Source of the DNA: Ailurus styani
Lineage: Eukaryota; Chordata; Mammalia; Carnivora; Ailuridae
NCBI GenBank assembly: GCA_002007465.1
Contig: LNAC01000849.1
Coordinates: forward strand, 60,751 to 124,750
DNA: 64,000 bases
Direction of reading: 5' to 3'
In this document: piece after piece, positions 35,479 through 46,329 of the stretch
Numbering within the stretch: position 1 is the stretch's first letter
Layout: each line of letters starts with the position of its first letter
The notes under the pieces: generated by a model
Told to the model about the DNA's origin: nothing
The model's input: the letters and a program-made list of their open reading frames with translations, nothing else
Database searches by the model: none
Made by a program: the position numbers and the translations under genes

Positions 35479-35589
35479 TAAGAGTTTACAAATAATTTAT
35501 TAGAAGGAACTCTTAAAACAATTCATTAAGTTCTACCTAGTTCTCACAGTGTTTTGCTGTCTCTGTGTTTAACTGCTTTGAATTTACAT

Positions 35590-35680
35590 ATATATATAGA
35601 TAGATATATTACATTACACTAATATATATATATATTAGTGTAATGCAATCTATATAATATAATATAAAAGGCAGGAAAAA
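35590..35680. repeat. AT-rich repeat with a perfect 34-base palindrome
   Basis: 35612-35645 equals its own reverse complement (outer word cattacactaat / attagtgtaatg, (TA)n in the centre). 'tatatatagatagatata' precedes it and 'ctatataatataatataaaa' follows. It could extrude a cruciform (inference). Confidence 0.95.
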
Positions 35681-35943
35681 ATTAAGGTAAATATATTATA
35701 CACCATTTCCTTTCTACATACATCTGAGCAGAAAATCAAAGTCCATACTGCTAATGTGAATCTAAGACAAGTTGACAAGTTACCAAGGTTCTCTCAAGCA
35801 GTCTATATGAAGCTACAGATACAGCACATCATATGAATTTCTTGGTCTAAGCCTCAGTTGGAAGAAAATATTTTCCCTTTCATTACTTTTATATAAAATT
35901 CTATATACTTTTACAGAAATCCAAACAGCTCTATATCTGCTTT

Positions 35944-36109
35944 ATTTTTTTTTAAGATTTTATTTACTTATTTGACAGAGATGGAGAATACACAGCAGGG
36001 GGAGGGGGAGGCAGAGCGAGGGAGGAGTAGGGAGCCTAGTGTGGGGCTTGATCCCATCATGACCTGAGCCAAAGGCAGACACTTAATGGACTAAACCACC
36101 CAGGTGCCC
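35944..36109 (-). mobile_element. CAN SINE, minus strand, internally deleted
   Basis: 'taagattttatttacttatt', 'cagcagggggagggggag' and 'actaaaccacccaggtgccc'. The B-box region is shortened: 'cttgatcccatcatgacctg' lacks about 20 bases of the usual '...aggaccctgggat...'. Imperfect target site duplication ctctatatctgcttt (35929-35943) / ctctgtatctctttt (36110-36124). Confidence 0.93.
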
Positions 36110-36124
36110 CTCTGTATCTCTTTT

Positions 36125-36424
36125 AAAACTAAATTTAGAATCATAGATTTTCAAAAACATCAAAATTTTACATTTCAAGTATATCAATCCTGGATGGATA
36201 TATTTTCTTGTCCAAAAGTTCGATGCCATGGTAAACTGTAAGGAGATAAGCAGTGAGAATTTTCAAGCAAAATATAGTAATTTATTATGATAAATACAAC
36301 TTGCCTCTTATAAAACAATTCCTTAGGAGATAGTAAATTTTTGACAGATATCAACAGACTGTCTTAAATTTTCCTGAACGAGAATCATATATTTTGCAAA
36401 TAGAAATATTTTTACCTCTTCTTT
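36125..36424. other. Unassigned
   Basis: No gene or repeat recognised. Confidence 0.4.
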
Positions 36425-36575
36425 TTCAATGTGTATGCACCCATTTGTTCTCTTTTAGTTGTGTTGACTAATTCTCCCAATGTCATGTTCAGTATTAGTG
36501 AGGGTATTCTTTTTATCTTGTTTCTTACTTTATTGGTGACTGAAATTAGTATTTTGTAATTCATTATGCTGTGTA
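36425..36575 (-). mobile_element. Ancient L1 RT fragment
   Basis: 'gtgttgactaattctcccaa', 'gttcagtattagtgagggta' and 'tttatcttgtttcttacttt' match the antisense L1 RT block (finger/palm region). Decayed. Confidence 0.55.
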
Positions 36576-37790
36576 CTTGGGTTTGTGTGGGTGTGACATT
36601 TATTTCTGTGCCCTAAATTACCTGGTCACCCTTACCACAGGGCTGCAAGTGGAAAATACTAGGAAGGTTGAGTGGATTTCCTAGAATGGTTGAGAATAAA
36701 CAGAATACCTGCCATATCAATTACTTATTTTTTTCCGTTGTGTTTACTTTTCTACCCTGGTTTCCTTCTGTGACTTCAAGGCTTTCTTGCAATTACCAAA
36801 TATAAATTCAGGGACTTTAAATAATAATTTCTTCTAAAATCTGAATTGGTTTTAAACTGATACCAATGAGACTTGCATATCCTATGGCATTCAAATTATT
36901 TTCTTTCATATACTAATGTGTCGCTATTACTCTGATGATTTGAATGCAAATAAATGGCATCTTTGTATTGATATTGACTTTGACATTGATGCTGACAATT
37001 TGGACTTTAAGTGACAACATTAATATTGATAGTAGCAACATAAAGTCAATGGAAATCTTTGTAATAAAATGTGATTTCAAATTTATTTTAAATAAAGGTG
37101 ATAAGGTAATTTTTTATTTGGATTCTTCCAGAGATTAAAGTAGGCAATGGATAAATAATAACAAGAATCCAAAAATGAAATTTTTAAAAAGTATAAGATA
37201 ATCCAAAGAAACATCGTGGAGGGTTATTTTAAGTCAAATATGACGAAAAAGAAAACAGAATAATGAAAAAAAGGAGGGAAAGGTAGATGAAAGGACAAAA
37301 GATTAGAAAAGTTACAGAAACAAGGCAAAACAGTCTGGAAACTATTATATTTCCTTCTTCATTTGTTAATTTTAAAACCTAAAGGACAGCACATCTCAGT
37401 GTATTTCATGTGATAATAATGGTTTATTTTGTTTTTCTCATCAAATACAAACAGTACCTCTTTATTCTCCCTCTTTCTATAAGTCTGATAAAGTATTTCT
37501 ATGTTGCACTATGGAAGAAGGGCTGTGTAAAAAAATGAGCTTAAGAAAACCTAATACTTTCATAAAATATAAAAATCTAAACTTTACAATATTTTTTTTC
37601 CTTTGGAGAGTCAAATGGTACTGTTTCTATTGGAAGTATAATTAAAATCATCATTTGTAGAAATGTATCTTAAAAAACACAGAGCATTCTTACCCAGAAT
37701 CATACAAATAGTTCAAAGAAATCATTATTCCAGGAATGGATGGGGTTCAGGTATGAGGACCTCACCATTGATTAGACTTTGTTCGGACAC
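36576..37790. other. Unassigned AT-rich sequence
   Basis: No gene or named repeat. A 64-codon frame at 36944 looks like chance. Confidence 0.4.
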
Positions 37791-38250
37791 TGTGGTGAGC
37801 AGAAAAATACTCCCCTTGGCTCCTAAAGTAGTCTATGTCCTAGTCCTCAGAACTCAGGAATGTGATACCCTACATGGCAAATGGCCTTGGCAGATATGAT
37901 TAAGGTTAAGGATCTTGATCTGGGAGATTATCCTGGATTTGATATAACCATCAGGAGCCTTATAAGTAAAAGAGGTAGAGGGGTATTTGAAGCAACTACA
38001 GTGGTTTTGAAGATGGGGAAGGAGCCAGGAATGAAGGAATGGAGACAGCCTCTACAAACTGGAAAAGACAAGGAACTGAATTCTCCCCTGGAGCCCTCAG
38101 AAGGAATACAGGCCTGCTGATAGTAATTTTTTGCCCAGTCAGATCCATTTCAAATTTCTGACCTTCAGAACTGAGAGAATAAATTTTTGTCCTTTTAAGC
38201 CACCAAAGTTGGGGTGATTTTTTGCTATAACAATAGGAAACTAATCCAAA
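37791..38250 (+). mobile_element. MLT1 LTR (ERVL-MaLR)
   Basis: Blocks in MLT1 order: 'ccctacatggcaaatggcct', 'gattaaggttaaggatcttg', 'gggagattatcctggatttg', 'gagccttataagtaaaagag', 'ggaatacaggcctgctgata', 'gacttcagaactgagag'-like wording, 'aataaatttttgtcctttta' and 'caataggaaactaatcca'. AATAAA is at about 38179. It is a fossil LTR; the open frames of about 60-80 codons inside it are chance. Confidence 0.88.
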
Positions 38251-38951
38251 ACCTGTAATGAAGTTAGAACTGGACACATATGAAGAGACACCATCCGCAG
38301 ATTAAGGAAATCAGGATGCAGTGGAGGAGAGGTGGATTTAAGCAGCAACAACAGAGTATGAAATATACATAATTATAACAGCACGATAGAAACATGCTCT
38401 GATGGTAGGGGAACACAGTAAAGGAAGCATCTAATTCTGGCTGGAGAGATGAGGTAGGTTTCCTTGCAAGAGACAATGCTCAAGATAAGTCTTGAAAGAT
38501 AGGTGGTAGGGTCCTGCCAGGCAGACAAAAGAGGAAAATTCATTTCAGGCTGAGAGAACAAATGTCTGAAAAAATAAAAACACTCAGACTGGAAAATTCA
38601 TATTTAAGTGAACATGAATTTGTTTAACAAACCTCAATATTCCAGAAAAAGAAACCAAAATTTTTGTAATTGTTAGAGATGGTTTAGGGACAAGATGTTC
38701 TCTTTATTTAAATAGAAAGTTTATGGAATATTCTAGTTCTGATGGCAATATGGCAGGAATGCTTACTTTCCATATGCAAATTCATCTAAGAATGTTTGAC
38801 ACTTTATGCCCTGACTATAAGAGCTCCCAATTAAAAATACAAGTAAATTAAGAGGAGCCAGGGGGAAAGTGAGAATGAACAGATTTATACTGGAATACCA
38901 AGGGAAATTAGCTATTGCATTATTTGTTCCTATCACTCAGCCATTGGTTCT
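38251..38951. other. Unassigned
   Basis: 38470-38570 ('cttgaaagataggtggtagg', 'aggctgagagaacaaatgtc') resembles a diverged L2-like repeat. Otherwise nothing named and no gene. Confidence 0.35.
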
Positions 38952-39050
38952 CTGCAAGTTTCTTGATGGCAAGGACTGTATTTTAGATTTATTTTTGTAT
39001 TCCTCAGGTTGTATAATGCAGTGCTTGTACACAGGAACACATTAAATTAA
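38952..39050 (+). mobile_element. L2-type 3' end
   Basis: 'cttgatggcaaggactgtat', 'tttttgtattcctcag' and 'aatgcagtgcttgtacacag' parallel the L2 3' end (gagggcagggactgt..gtatccccag..agtgcctggcacat). Confidence 0.6.
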
Positions 39051-39276
39051 GAATTACATCTTTAATGTGTGCTGTTGATTGCGATATAGTATCTATGACC
39101 TGAGATTATTTTCTCTGCCACATCAGAACAGGTGAATGGCTTAAAAGGACTCTCTTAAACCTGACATGACCATATGTTGTAATACTTTTCCTAATTTCAC
39201 TAATTAAAATTGAGTGTACAATGAAGCTGTGAAATAGACACAACACGGGGATTTGTCTTGTGGTAGGTGGCAAGAG
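39051..39276. other. Unassigned
   Basis: No gene or named repeat. Confidence 0.4.
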
Positions 39277-39277
39277 C

Positions 39278-39985
39278 TATCATTTATTCAGCAATTTCTT
39301 TTATATCCTGCATCCTGTTAAGTAAGTGTTGGGCTAGCACCACACCACTCCTATCTAAGACTGTGAATTATGTTTCTCAGAATCTCCTTTCCTGCATGAC
39401 TTTGGCTCAGAGTTAACCAGGGAGAGGGACTCAAGAGATTTGTGAAGTGAACGTGAAGAAGAAGCCACTAATCTTAGGAGGCAGGTGCAGCCTAGGCAGA
39501 CAAGAAAGCCATAGCAGCTTCCTACCCACTTGGCTGCCAAAAATGAGACAGTTGGTGACATCTTCTCAGAGTTTCAAGAATTGCAGCAGCTTCCTGGTGA
39601 GATGGAGTGAACCATCTCTTTTGGTGCTTACAAGTGAGATCTTTGGTATCAACTTTGCAAATTTCAGAAGCAACATTTCTGACCTTAACTTCCCCAGCAT
39701 TTTCACAAGTCACTAAACCCTAATTATATATACTAAACTCTTTATATCTGGGATATGTAGTATGGCTTCCATTTTCCAGAACCCTATCTAATAGAGTGTT
39801 TATATATACTTTATCTAAGAGTCTCAGCTGCCCAGTGGAATAGGTGTTTTAAAATGAAAGAACTGAAGTGATTGGACCCCACCATCATTCCAAAAATTTC
39901 ACAGCAAGTGAGTTGCATGCTGTAGGAATCAAATGCTTGACTTCAGTCTTTGCTTTTAATCCATATAGCATATAGTCACATGCTA
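39278..39985 (-). mobile_element. MIR SINE, split by a 464-base insertion
   Basis: 39278-39330 is the 3' end of a minus-strand MIR ('atcatttattcagcaatttc', '...gttaagtaagtgtt') and 39795-39985 is the rest ('actgaagtgattggacccca', 'aaatttcacagcaagtgagt', 'gtaggaatcaaatgcttgac'). Between them lies 39331-39794, see the next entry. Confidence 0.6.
39331..39794. mobile_element. Unclassified insertion inside MIR
   Basis: Flanked by agtgtt (39325-39330 and 39795-39800), which may be a 6-base target site duplication. Inside, 'cttccattttccagaaccct' and 'actaaactctttatatctgg' recall an old interspersed repeat that I cannot name. The ends are neither clear TG/CA nor clear inverted repeats. Confidence 0.45.
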
Positions 39986-40159
39986 CACTGAGCTTTAAAA
40001 AGAAGGTATGAAACTTTCTCTGTGATAAAGATGACAAAGAGCCCTTAGAAACAAGTCTAATTACCCAACTAAAGTCAGCATTGTATATTCAAGAATCAAA
40101 CTTTTTTGAGGATAGTCTTTAATACTCATACTCAGATTGTCTGAAAATGGTCTTGTTTT

Positions 40160-40315
40160 CTGAGGGTTACTGGGGGGTGGGAGGGTAGGGATAGGGTGGA
40201 TGGGTTATGGACATTGGGGAGGGTTTGTGCTTTGGTGAATGCTGTGAAAGATGTAAGCCTGATGATTCACAGACCTGTACCCCTTGGGCAAATAATAAAA
40301 ATAAAATTTAAAAAA
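40160..40315 (+). mobile_element. Very short L1 3' tail (second tail type)
   Basis: 'ctgagggttactggggggtg', 'gggttatggacattggggag' and 'gacctgtaccccttgggcaa', then an A-rich tail. Exact 16-base target site duplication aaaatggtcttgtttt (40144-40159 and 40316-40331). Same 3' end as 17967-18081. Confidence 0.95.
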
Positions 40316-40375
40316 AAAATGGTCTTGTTTTATTAGCATATGGATTAAATGTCTGTAGCTTTCTAATAAACAGCA

Positions 40376-40403
40376 CACACGAACACACACACACACGCAC
40401 ACA
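40376..40403. repeat. (CA)n-rich microsatellite
   Basis: 'cacacacacacacgcacaca' with single interruptions. Confidence 0.9.
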
Positions 40404-40800
40404 CTTCTTTATGAAGAAAAATGAAGCAATCAGAAATGTAATACACACTCCCACCTCCACATTGGTGTATTTCCTTTCCTTCATTTTAGCATGGATATCT
40501 ATCCAAAGTAAAGTCTTCCACTTGTCTGTTAGATCTCATTCTGTCACACCTGCTTAAGGACAGTGTTCCAGAAATTCTCTACTTCCTGTCTCCCTTTATC
40601 TTTTTTCCCCCTCTACACTGGTTCATTCCCACCAACATTCAAACATTCCCTTGACTCCATCTCTCTGTTCAGTTAATTGAAGTGATCATTGGGCTTTTTT
40701 TTTAAATCATAAAATGGGGAATAACACATGAGTATTTCTAAAGTTATTATACCCTTGAATGCCTGGATTAAAAATAATTTAGTTATTAATCATTTTTATA
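40404..40800. other. Unassigned
   Basis: No gene or named repeat. Confidence 0.4.
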
Positions 40801-41329
40801 TATAGTTGGATTTATTATTTTATTATTTTAAGAGAATTTTTATTGTTTTTCTTAAGTGAGATTGGCTTCATATAGTGAATGGGGGTGTAGTTCTTTTCTT
40901 ATATCTAGAAAAGTTTACATAAGTTTATAATGGCCCTGCCTTTGAAAATTTGTTAGCAATCACTTTAAAAATCTTTTAGGTTTAACGTATTCTTTTTAGA
41001 ATTATTTTAAACAACACATTCAAGTTCTTTAATTGTTATAGGGATGTAAAGACTTTCTATTTATCCTTAAATCTGTTTTGGTAAATTTTACTTTTCTAGA
41101 AATTTGATCATTATGTTAACATTTTCATTAATGACTCAAAGTTGTTTAATGCATCTTTTTATATTTTTAATTTCTGATGCATTTCTAGTGTCTCTTTGTT
41201 CATACTTCACATTGTATACTTGTAACATCTGAATCTTGCTCAGAGTGCCAGAAGTTTATCAATTTTATAAGTTTATGCAAATAACAAACTTGTAGCTTTT
41301 TGATCCTCTTTATTGGGTTTTTGTTTTCT

Positions 41330-41936
41330 TTTGCTTTCTTTTTTTTTTAATTTTATTTTTTCAGTGTTCCAAGATTCATTGTTTATGCACCACACCCAGT
41401 GCTCCACGCAACACATGCCCTCCTTAATACCTACCCCCAGGCTCACCCATCCCCCCCTCTCCTCCATAACCCTGTTTGTTTCTCAGAATCCACAGTCTCT
41501 CACCTTTCTTCTCCCCCTCCAAATTACCCCAATTCACTTTTCCTTTCCTTCTCCTAATGTCCTCCATTTTATTCCTTATGTTCCACAAGTGAAACCACAT
41601 GATAATTGACTTTTTCTGCTTGACTTATTTCACTCAGCATAATCTCTCGCAGACCCGTCATGTTGGTACAAAAGTTGGGTATTCATCCTTTCTGATGGCT
41701 GCATAATATTCCATTGTATATACGGACCACATCTTCTTTATCAATTCATCTGTTGAAGGGCATCTCAACTCTTTCCACAGTTTGGCAATTGTGGACATTG
41801 CTGCTATGAACATTGGGGTACATATGGCCCTTCTTTTCACTACATCTGTATCTTTGGGTAAATACAGCCACTTGGGAAAACAGTGTGGAGATTCCTCAAA
41901 AAATTAAAAATAGAGCTACCCTTATGACCCTACGAC
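41330..41936 (-). mobile_element. Young L1 with 5' inversion (twin priming)
   Basis: Exact 16-base target site duplication tgggtttttgttttct (41314-41329 and 41937-41952). The antisense poly(A) at 41339-41350 leads into the 3' UTR (complement of the 'ggagcactgggtgtggtgca' tail) and ORF2 C-terminal coding to about 41863 (complement 41840-41658 still reads open, with '[16 protein letters not shown]'). The last 75 bases (41864-41936, 'ggaaaacagtgtggagattc', 'taaaaatagagctaccctta') are L1 ORF2 in the opposite, plus orientation. Confidence 0.95.
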
Positions 41937-42604
41937 TGGGTTTTTGTTTTCTAGTACATTTATTTCTACTATGTTTATGTTTTGCTTCTACTTTCTTTGT
42001 GTTTTGTTCTTTTTTAAACCCTTTAAATTGGACACAACTGCTTTTTAGTTCCTTTTCTAATACAGAAATTAAGAATATAAATATTTCTTGATGTAGTACT
42101 TCCAGAATTTCAGAAATTTAGCATTTTAATTATCTTTCATTCTAATAATGTTTTTAATTTGCACTTTGAATTTTTATTTAACTGATAGTTTTACTTAGAA
42201 TTATGTTTGTAAAGTCCAATAATTTTCTTAATTTATTTTTGTTATTGACTTCTAACTTAATTGCATGAATTCAAAATATGGTATGCATGATTCTTTGAAA
42301 AATTTGAGATTTACTTAATCACATTAAACAGTTCAATTTTTCTAAATGTTCCATTTAAGTTTGAAAGAATCTTCATTCTCTAATAGTTGGATTTAAGATT
42401 TTTTATGTTTCTTACATCTACATTTTTAAATACAATGTTTAACCCCATAACTTAATATAAAATTGTAGGAGACATGTTGAAATCCTTCACAATGATTGTG
42501 CAAATCAATAAATTCTCCTTTGTATAGTTTGATGTTATATTTTTTATAGTTTTATAGTTTATATCCTATGCATTTCATCTATTTAAATTATACATTTCAG
42601 AGGT

Positions 42605-43720
42605 TTTTAGTATATTCATATTTATCACAGTCAATTTTAGAATATTCACTACTTTAAAAAGAAATCCCATATTCCTTAGTTATCACCTTTCTGTCCCTTA
42701 TTACTACCTCCTACCCCTCAGCAACCACTACTCTAATATGAATGGAATCATATAATATGGGTCTTTTGTAACTGGCTCATTTCATTTAGCAGTGTTTCAA
42801 AGTTCATCTATGTTTTGGCATGTATCAAAACTTCATTCATTTTTGTAGCTGAATAACATCTTGCTCTATGGATATACCACCTTTTGTTTATTCATTCATC
42901 ATCTGAAGGATATTTGAGTTCTTTCAACATTTTGGCTATTATGAGTATACTGCTATAAAAAACATTTATGTACATGTTTTTGTGTGAACATGTTTTCTTT
43001 TATCTTGAGTGTCTACCTAGGAGTAGAACTGATGAATAACATGATAACTTAAAACTAATCACTTGAGAAAATACTAGACTGCACCAAAACAACTGTGGCA
43101 TTTTATATTTCCACCAGGAATACATGAAGATTGCAGTTTCCCCATATCTTCTCTAACACTTATTTGGCTTCTTTATTCTAGTCATTCTAAGTATGAAGTA
43201 GTATTTCATTGTGATTTAATTTGCATTTTCTGAAGTCTAATGTTGCTTTTTGACCATTTATATATCTTCCTTGGATAAATGTCTATTCAGATCCTTTAGC
43301 CATTTTTAAAAATTGGATTATTTGTGTTTCTATTATTATTATAATTATTCTTTATATATTATTGAATTCCCTTATCAGATCTATAATTTGCAAGTATTTG
43401 TTCCCAGTCTGTGGATTGTCATTCTACTTTCTTAATTGTAACCTCTGAAACATAAATTTTTAATATGATGAAATTCAATTTAGTATTTTTTTCTTCTGTT
43501 ACTAGGCTTATGACATCATATCTAAGAATCCTTTGCCAAATTCAAGATCATGAATATTTACTCCTACACTGAGGTTTATAGTTTTTGCTCTCAAATCCAG
43601 GTCCATGATCCATTCTGACTTAATTTTGTAGATGGTGTTAGATAAGAATCCATGTTCATTCTTTTGCATGTGACTATCCAATTGACTTAGCACAATTTGA
43701 AATTTGTTATATGTGTATTA
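42605..43720 (-). mobile_element. L1 (L1MB-type) 3' UTR and ORF2 C-terminus, nested in the older L1
   Basis: Antisense 3' UTR ('attttagaatattcactact', 'ggaatcatataatatgggtc') followed by ORF2 C-terminal blocks ('gtctattcagatcctttagc', 'ctgtggattgtcattctact', 'ggtccatgatccattctgac'). Its ends sit between two parts of the older L1's endonuclease region, which orders the two events. Confidence 0.75.
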
Positions 43721-44129
43721 ATTTAGAATTTTTGTATCTTCCTAATAAACTGAAGTATTTATCCATATAGAATCACCCTCTCTATCCTGAATGATGTCAT
43801 TTGTTATGATAGACTATATTGTCTGATGCAAATATGGTGACTTACACTTTCCTAAATATATTTATCTGGTATCTTTTTTCATCTTTTTAGTTTAAACTTC
43901 TCTGTGTCCTTGTATTTTAGTTGTTTCCTTTTTAAAGGTCATGTTCCTGGATTTTTTTAAATCTAATCTGGAAATCTCTTTTAACTTTTCAATTTAGCCC
44001 ATTTACATTTATTATAATTATTAGTACATTAGACTTGATTACATTGCCTTTCTTTGCTATTTTCTATATGTTCTATTTTTTTCTATATTACTCATTCCTT
44101 TTTTCTTGCCCTTTTTAAGGGTCAGTTCA

Positions 44130-44162
44130 TATTTTGTTTTTTGTTTTGTTTTGTTTTGTTTT
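44130..44162. repeat. (TTTTG)n tract
   Basis: 'ttttgttttgttttgttttg' run. Confidence 0.9.
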
Positions 44163-44189
44163 CCCCTTTGGATTTCTTACATCGTGAAG

Positions 44190-44277
44190 ATAGGATCAGT
44201 GTGTTTTACTTACTAATGTGTCTGCAAAGCCTGGAACAGTGCCTGCCACTTGTTAGTTCCAAATAAATATTTATTGT
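44190..44277 (+). mobile_element. L2/MIR-type 3' end
   Basis: 'ctggaacagtgcctgccact' followed by 'aaataaatatttattg' is the shared L2/MIR 3' signature. Confidence 0.65.
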
Positions 44278-44362
44278 CAGATCTATGCCTAGAAAGCACT
44301 TTGATAGGTGGGTCATTTGTTCCATTTCTAAAAATCCTGTTTAAGGATTGATGCAAGACCTC

Positions 44363-44391
44363 ACACACACACACACACACACAAACACAAG
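44363..44391. repeat. (CA)n microsatellite
   Basis: About 10 CA units ending 'aaacacaag'. Confidence 0.95.
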
Positions 44392-45324
44392 GGAGAAAAG
44401 GAAGAAGAATAAACATGCACTCCTTAGGTTTTATGCATTAGTGTATCTGTATTCCATAGCAGTTTTAAAAATACAAGATAAAAGAAATAACTATATATTT
44501 ATTAATTCATCCAGTTCTTTTTACATGTGAAGGAAACTGAAACAAAATAAGGTTATGAAACCCTCTTAAACCATCCAGCAAATGCACGGATTTTTCCTAA
44601 TTCATGCCTGGAAAATTCAGTATTGACTTTTCCCTTGATTCACTAAGTTGCTCCTTTTAATTTAAAATTAAATTAAAATAAGCCAGGGGTGCTGATCTGT
44701 GACAATTGTAGGTGACCTGTCCTGTGGGATCACTGGTGAATATCACCTTCCAGAAAATTCTAGTGCTAATGATTTCTGTGACTTGACTCCAAGCACTTAG
44801 AGTGAGAAAGGGTCTAGTTTTTATGAAAAACAAATGTATATCTCCCCAAAAGATATAAAACTCCTCCCATGTCATTTTCCATTTGTGTACTCCTGACTTC
44901 ATTAAAATTGCATACTGATCAAATCGCTTGGTTTTGCTAATAGCTCCACAGAGAAATAGTCATTGCTAGAGCATGAACACCACAATCCATTTTCTCTGAT
45001 TATTGTCTTGCAATGTTGCTAATTTGACAGCTCCTGCTGAACATGGGCTCATTATTTTGTGTCATTGTTTGGGGAAAAGGAATATCAAATGAGTAGCAAA
45101 GTAACTTACAAAGAAGCATGCAGCTGATGATAGGTTAGCAGAATGAGAAGTTTTTCACAGGCGTGTGAGAGAATAGTCAAATTGAAATGGTAAGGAATGA
45201 ACTTCTTGACACCTATAAGATACCTTCTATTTCAATATTCAAATGCTCTGCAACTTCCTATGTGACTATGTAATGATCTAACCCCGTTCCAAACAAGATA
45301 AACATGCCATTTTTCCTAGGTACA
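44392..45324. other. Unassigned
   Basis: No gene or named repeat. Open frames of 60-81 codons here are isolated and featureless. Confidence 0.4.
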
Positions 45325-45472
45325 TCTCTTTTCTTTTCTTTTCTTTTTTCTTTTCTTTTCTTTCTTTTCTTTTTTCTTCCTTGCTTTTCCTTCCTTCCCT
45401 CTTCCTTCCTTTTTCTTTCTGTCTTTCCTTCTTTCTTTCTTTCTTTCCTGCTTTCATCTTTCTATCTTTCTA
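45325..45472. repeat. Polypyrimidine tract (TTTC/TTCC)n
   Basis: About 148 bases almost wholly T and C on the plus strand, with 'ttcttttcttttcttttc', 'ccttccttccct' and 'tttctttctttctttc' sections. The mirror-like pyrimidine runs could form triplex (H-) DNA (inference). Confidence 0.95.
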
Positions 45473-45639
45473 GAATCTCACACAAATAATATTTATTTTT
45501 TATATACACGTACTTCTATTCTAGACTGTTTTTCCCCCCACAAAATTGTTTTAGGGAAAAACAAACATTTGTCATTGTCTATGGGCAATGGTTAAAAAAA
45601 AAAGAAAAAAGGCCTCACAAGATCAGGCTCCTGCCTTCC

Positions 45640-46078
45640 TTTCCAAGCTCAATTGTCTGTTTTCCCCTTTGCATTTTAAAGCTCTTCTGAAGCCAGACTT
45701 TACTTATTTAGGCTTCTCTCCTGCTTTACGGCTCTACAGGTGCTCTCTCCCCTTCATGGCCAAACAGCTATATCAACTTACCTCCATTTCTTCCTCCTTC
45801 ATCCCATCCCACCCCTCATTGGTTCCTATTTATTATAGATATCTGCTTTAAATCATTTTACCAGAGATGCTTTTGCCGTATCTTACCCCATTTATACAAG
45901 ATTGTTTCTTACAATATTTTCCTTTATATTATTTATCACATTGTGATTCTGTGTTCAATGTCTAGTACCCACTAGATTCTGGATTCTAGGAGGTCATGTT
46001 TATTTTCTTCACCTCTGTATCTCCACTAAATAGTGCTTGACACAGTGCATCCCTTTAAATCTTTGTTGAATCAGTGGA
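45640..46078 (+). mobile_element. L2 LINE 3' end
   Basis: 'tatattatttatcacattgt', 'ggattctaggaggtcatgtt', 'ttcacctctgtatctccact' and 'gtgcttgacacagtgcatcc' with 'atctttgttgaatcagtgg' run in the order of the L2 3' UTR. Confidence 0.75.
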
Positions 46079-46139
46079 TAACGATGGTGTGTTTTCTCTG
46101 AACCATCTCTCCATTTTGTTTTGTCCTGTTTTGAATGAC

Positions 46140-46320
46140 CTTCTCCTGCATTTTAGTTTGTTTACTTCTTCTTCAAGATCCAGCTCAGGCCTCCCTTTCC
46201 TGAGATGTCCTTTGTTTCTTTATTACCTCTTTTCTTCCCCACCCTGTCTTCTATATTGGTTTGTGTCCCTCTCTGTGTTCTCAGTATACAAACAGCTCTC
46301 CCAAGCCCCTGATACACAGG
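46140..46320 (+). mobile_element. L2-like fragment
   Basis: 'agatccagctcaggcctccc' and 'ttcctgagatgtcctttgtt' parallel the L2 block 'caaatgtcacctcctcagagaggcc'. Confidence 0.5.
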
Positions 46321-46329
46321 AATGAGGCT

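Larger units (their letters stand above)
40805..44110 (-). mobile_element. Ancient L1 ORF2 (RT to endonuclease), host of two later L1 insertions
   Basis: Antisense ORF2 reads in order: RT and linker at 40805-41330 ('tgagattggcttcatatagt', 'gccagaagtttatcaatttt'); linker and endonuclease at 41953-42600 ('caaaatatggtatgcatgat', 'taggagacatgttgaaatcc'); more endonuclease at 43720-44040 ('atgtcatttgttatgataga', 'catttacatttattataatt'). It is interrupted by the young L1 at 41330 and the older one at 42605. No coding frame remains. Confidence 0.65.

Noticed and set aside
37881..38120. 79-codon plus-strand open frame and its neighbours at 37663-38277
   Set aside because: It lies inside a clear MLT1 LTR, which is non-coding. 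The frames are chance.
45304..45489. 61-codon Phe/Ser-rich frame
   Set aside because: It is a translation of the polypyrimidine tract.
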